64,000 nt of DNA from Chloroflexota bacterium (lineage in GTDB: Bacteria > Chloroflexota > Chloroflexia > Chloroflexales > Herpetosiphonaceae), in assembly GCA_020161265.1 (NCBI GenBank), contig JAIUOC010000008.1, forward strand, positions 62,001 to 126,000, written 5' to 3'. The position numbers and the translations under genes were made by a program. Position 1 is the first letter of the stretch, and every line of letters starts with the position of its first letter. This document shows positions 63,132 to 64,000 of this stretch, piece by piece. The notes beneath the pieces were generated by a model, which worked only from the letters and a program-made list of their open reading frames with translations, ran no database searches and had not been told where the DNA came from.

Positions 63132-64000
63132 ATGCTGAGTCGCTGGCGTTTATGGCTTGATCAATTACCGCAAACCAATCTGATTGAACGTCGCCAATCC
63201 CGTGCGTTCCAAGCGATTGTGCTGGGTTTATTTGGAATCGCGCTTGTGGGAGTGCTCAGTTCAGCGGTTATTTTTGTGGTTTTTCCGGCAACCCCCGATA
63301 CCTTCAAACAACTATTGATGGCGATGGGAGCTTATTCAACTATGGGCATCGGCGCGGCGATTGCGCTCCAGCAGCTACGCCGCAATCATTTGCAACGAGC
63401 AGCAATGATTGTGAGTGCCAGCATTCAATTGATGTTATTAATCGGCTATGCGGTCGTTGGGATTTTACGTGAAAATAGCACCTATGGTTTTGTCTTTTTT
63501 ACGATTCCTTTAATTATGAGTGCGTTACTAAATAACCGTAAAGTTTTAATGTTGAATGCAATTACCTCAATTGTAATTGTGGCTTCAATTGGTGCACTCG
63601 AATCGGCTGGTATTTTACAACCAATCGATATGATCGAAAATTTTTGGGTTATTTTTGTGACGATGACGATTGCAATTGTAAGTCAAGCCTTATTGGTTGA
63701 GCGGTTTGGTAGTAGCTTGCACATGGAGATTTACAATTTATTGCAACGTGAAGATGAATCACAACAATTAAAGCATTTATTAGAGCAAAAAGTTACCGAG
63801 CGCAACCAACGCTTACAACAAGCGCTGAATGATTTAGCCCAACGTGAAAAAGTTCTGCAACAAGCCCTCAGCGAATTACAAACGAGTCAAACGATTGTGG
63901 CTCAATTAAATATTCCAGTTATTCCAGTTTTGCCACGTGTGTTGATCGCGCCCTTGATTGGCGAAATGACTGCTGAGCATGCTCAAGCGTTACGCCACGA
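63132..64000 (+). CDS. Multi-pass membrane protein with coiled coil and STAS domain, copy 2 (cut by window end)
   Basis: Partial: 289 codons to the window end without a stop. It begins MLSRWRLWLDQLPQTNLIER, parallel to LQRLPQQHVVERRQ in copy 1, then about six hydrophobic helices, the conserved VERFGSSLH segment, a coiled coil (about 205-250) and the start of the STAS domain (LNIPVIPVLPRVLIAPLIGE). GGAG lies 7 bases before the ATG at 63132. It is a tandem duplicate of the preceding gene; the membrane parts have diverged more than the STAS part. Confidence 0.85.
   Translation, partial: MLSRWRLWLDQLPQTNLIERRQSRAFQAIVLGLFGIALVGVLSSAVIFVVFPATPDTFKQLLMAMGAYSTMGIGAAIALQQLRRNHLQRAAMIVSASIQLMLLIGYAVVGILRENSTYGFVFFTIPLIMSALLNNRKVLMLNAITSIVIVASIGALESAGILQPIDMIENFWVIFVTMTIAIVSQALLVERFGSSLHMEIYNLLQREDESQQLKHLLEQKVTERNQRLQQALNDLAQREKVLQQALSELQTSQTIVAQLNIPVIPVLPRVLIAPLIGEMTAEHAQALRH

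Noticed and set aside
1..64000. Integrated prophage, transposon or genomic island
   Set aside because: No integrase, transposase, tRNA boundary or phage structural gene was seen, and codon use looks even along the window.

Overview
This window looks like a chromosomal segment of a filamentous Chloroflexota bacterium, most probably Herpetosiphon or a close relative. That is an inference, from the roughly 50% GC, the Chloroflexota-like proteins (RsbR-type membrane STAS proteins, CHAT and caspase-fold proteins, ricin-lectin and FG-GAP secreted proteins, paired 'NGG...FGxPIS...FERxRLE' repeats) and the many text-like intergenic repeats. I see no rRNA, tRNA, CRISPR array, insertion sequence, phage or integrase. 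Most genes have clear AGGAGG-type ribosome binding sites, which I used to choose starts. Several annotated starts lie well inside longer open frames, and one gene (FG-GAP protein) probably starts with TTG.

Layout. 0.2-13 kb: glutamate dehydrogenase, two GNAT acetyltransferases, two tandem 58-residue membrane microproteins, a metallo-beta-lactamase-fold hydrolase, an ICMT-like methyltransferase, a DMT transporter overlapping a HAD phosphatase, a sugar-binding lipoprotein paired with a HAMP-STAS membrane sensor, cutA with a response regulator, a lipoprotein, and a PaiB-like/SnoaL-like pair. 13-20.5 kb: an O-methyltransferase, PcrA/UvrD helicase, two dipeptide-type ABC permeases, and an aromatic amino acid operon (aroH chorismate mutase, DAHP synthase). 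That operon is preceded by a promoter, a Phe/Tyr-rich leader peptide and mutually exclusive antiterminator and terminator hairpins. 20.6-33 kb: a secreted six-repeat ricin-lectin protein, an ECF sigma/anti-sigma pair, a cation/proton antiporter, an ammonium transporter, an MFS exporter, a DedA protein, and a family-5 solute-binding lipoprotein coupled to glycerate 2-kinase. 33-37.4 kb (minus strand): a close-packed cluster of PolX (polymerase active site degenerate, PHP intact), a HIT protein, an anchored repeat protein and a Cys/Met-metabolism PLP enzyme. 37.7-43 kb: glutamine synthetase, then pyruvate dehydrogenase E1alpha-E1beta-E2 without E3. 43-53 kb: cardiolipin synthase, obg coupled to a polyprenyl glycosylphosphotransferase, a small acidic protein, a secreted FG-GAP beta-propeller protein, a low-molecular-weight tyrosine phosphatase and uvrA. 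53.5-64 kb: a membrane VWA protein, a four-Cys small protein, a ComEC-like metallo-beta-lactamase-fold protein without metal ligands, a TPR-CHAT protease with an adjacent caspase-family protease, and two tandem membrane STAS proteins, the second cut by the window end.

The strongest regulatory finding is the leader at 18771-18996: a complete classical ribosome-stalling attenuator for phenylalanine/tyrosine synthesis. The most intriguing gene system is the pair of caspase-clan proteases at 57.3-61.9 kb followed by tandem RsbR-like membrane proteins. Nitrogen and carbon metabolism (gdhA, amt, glnA, pdhABC) and envelope functions (cls, polyprenyl transferase, tyrosine phosphatase) make up much of the rest. 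Intergenic gaps repeatedly carry three families of dispersed repeats, including a perfect 20-bp and a perfect 23-bp inverted repeat.
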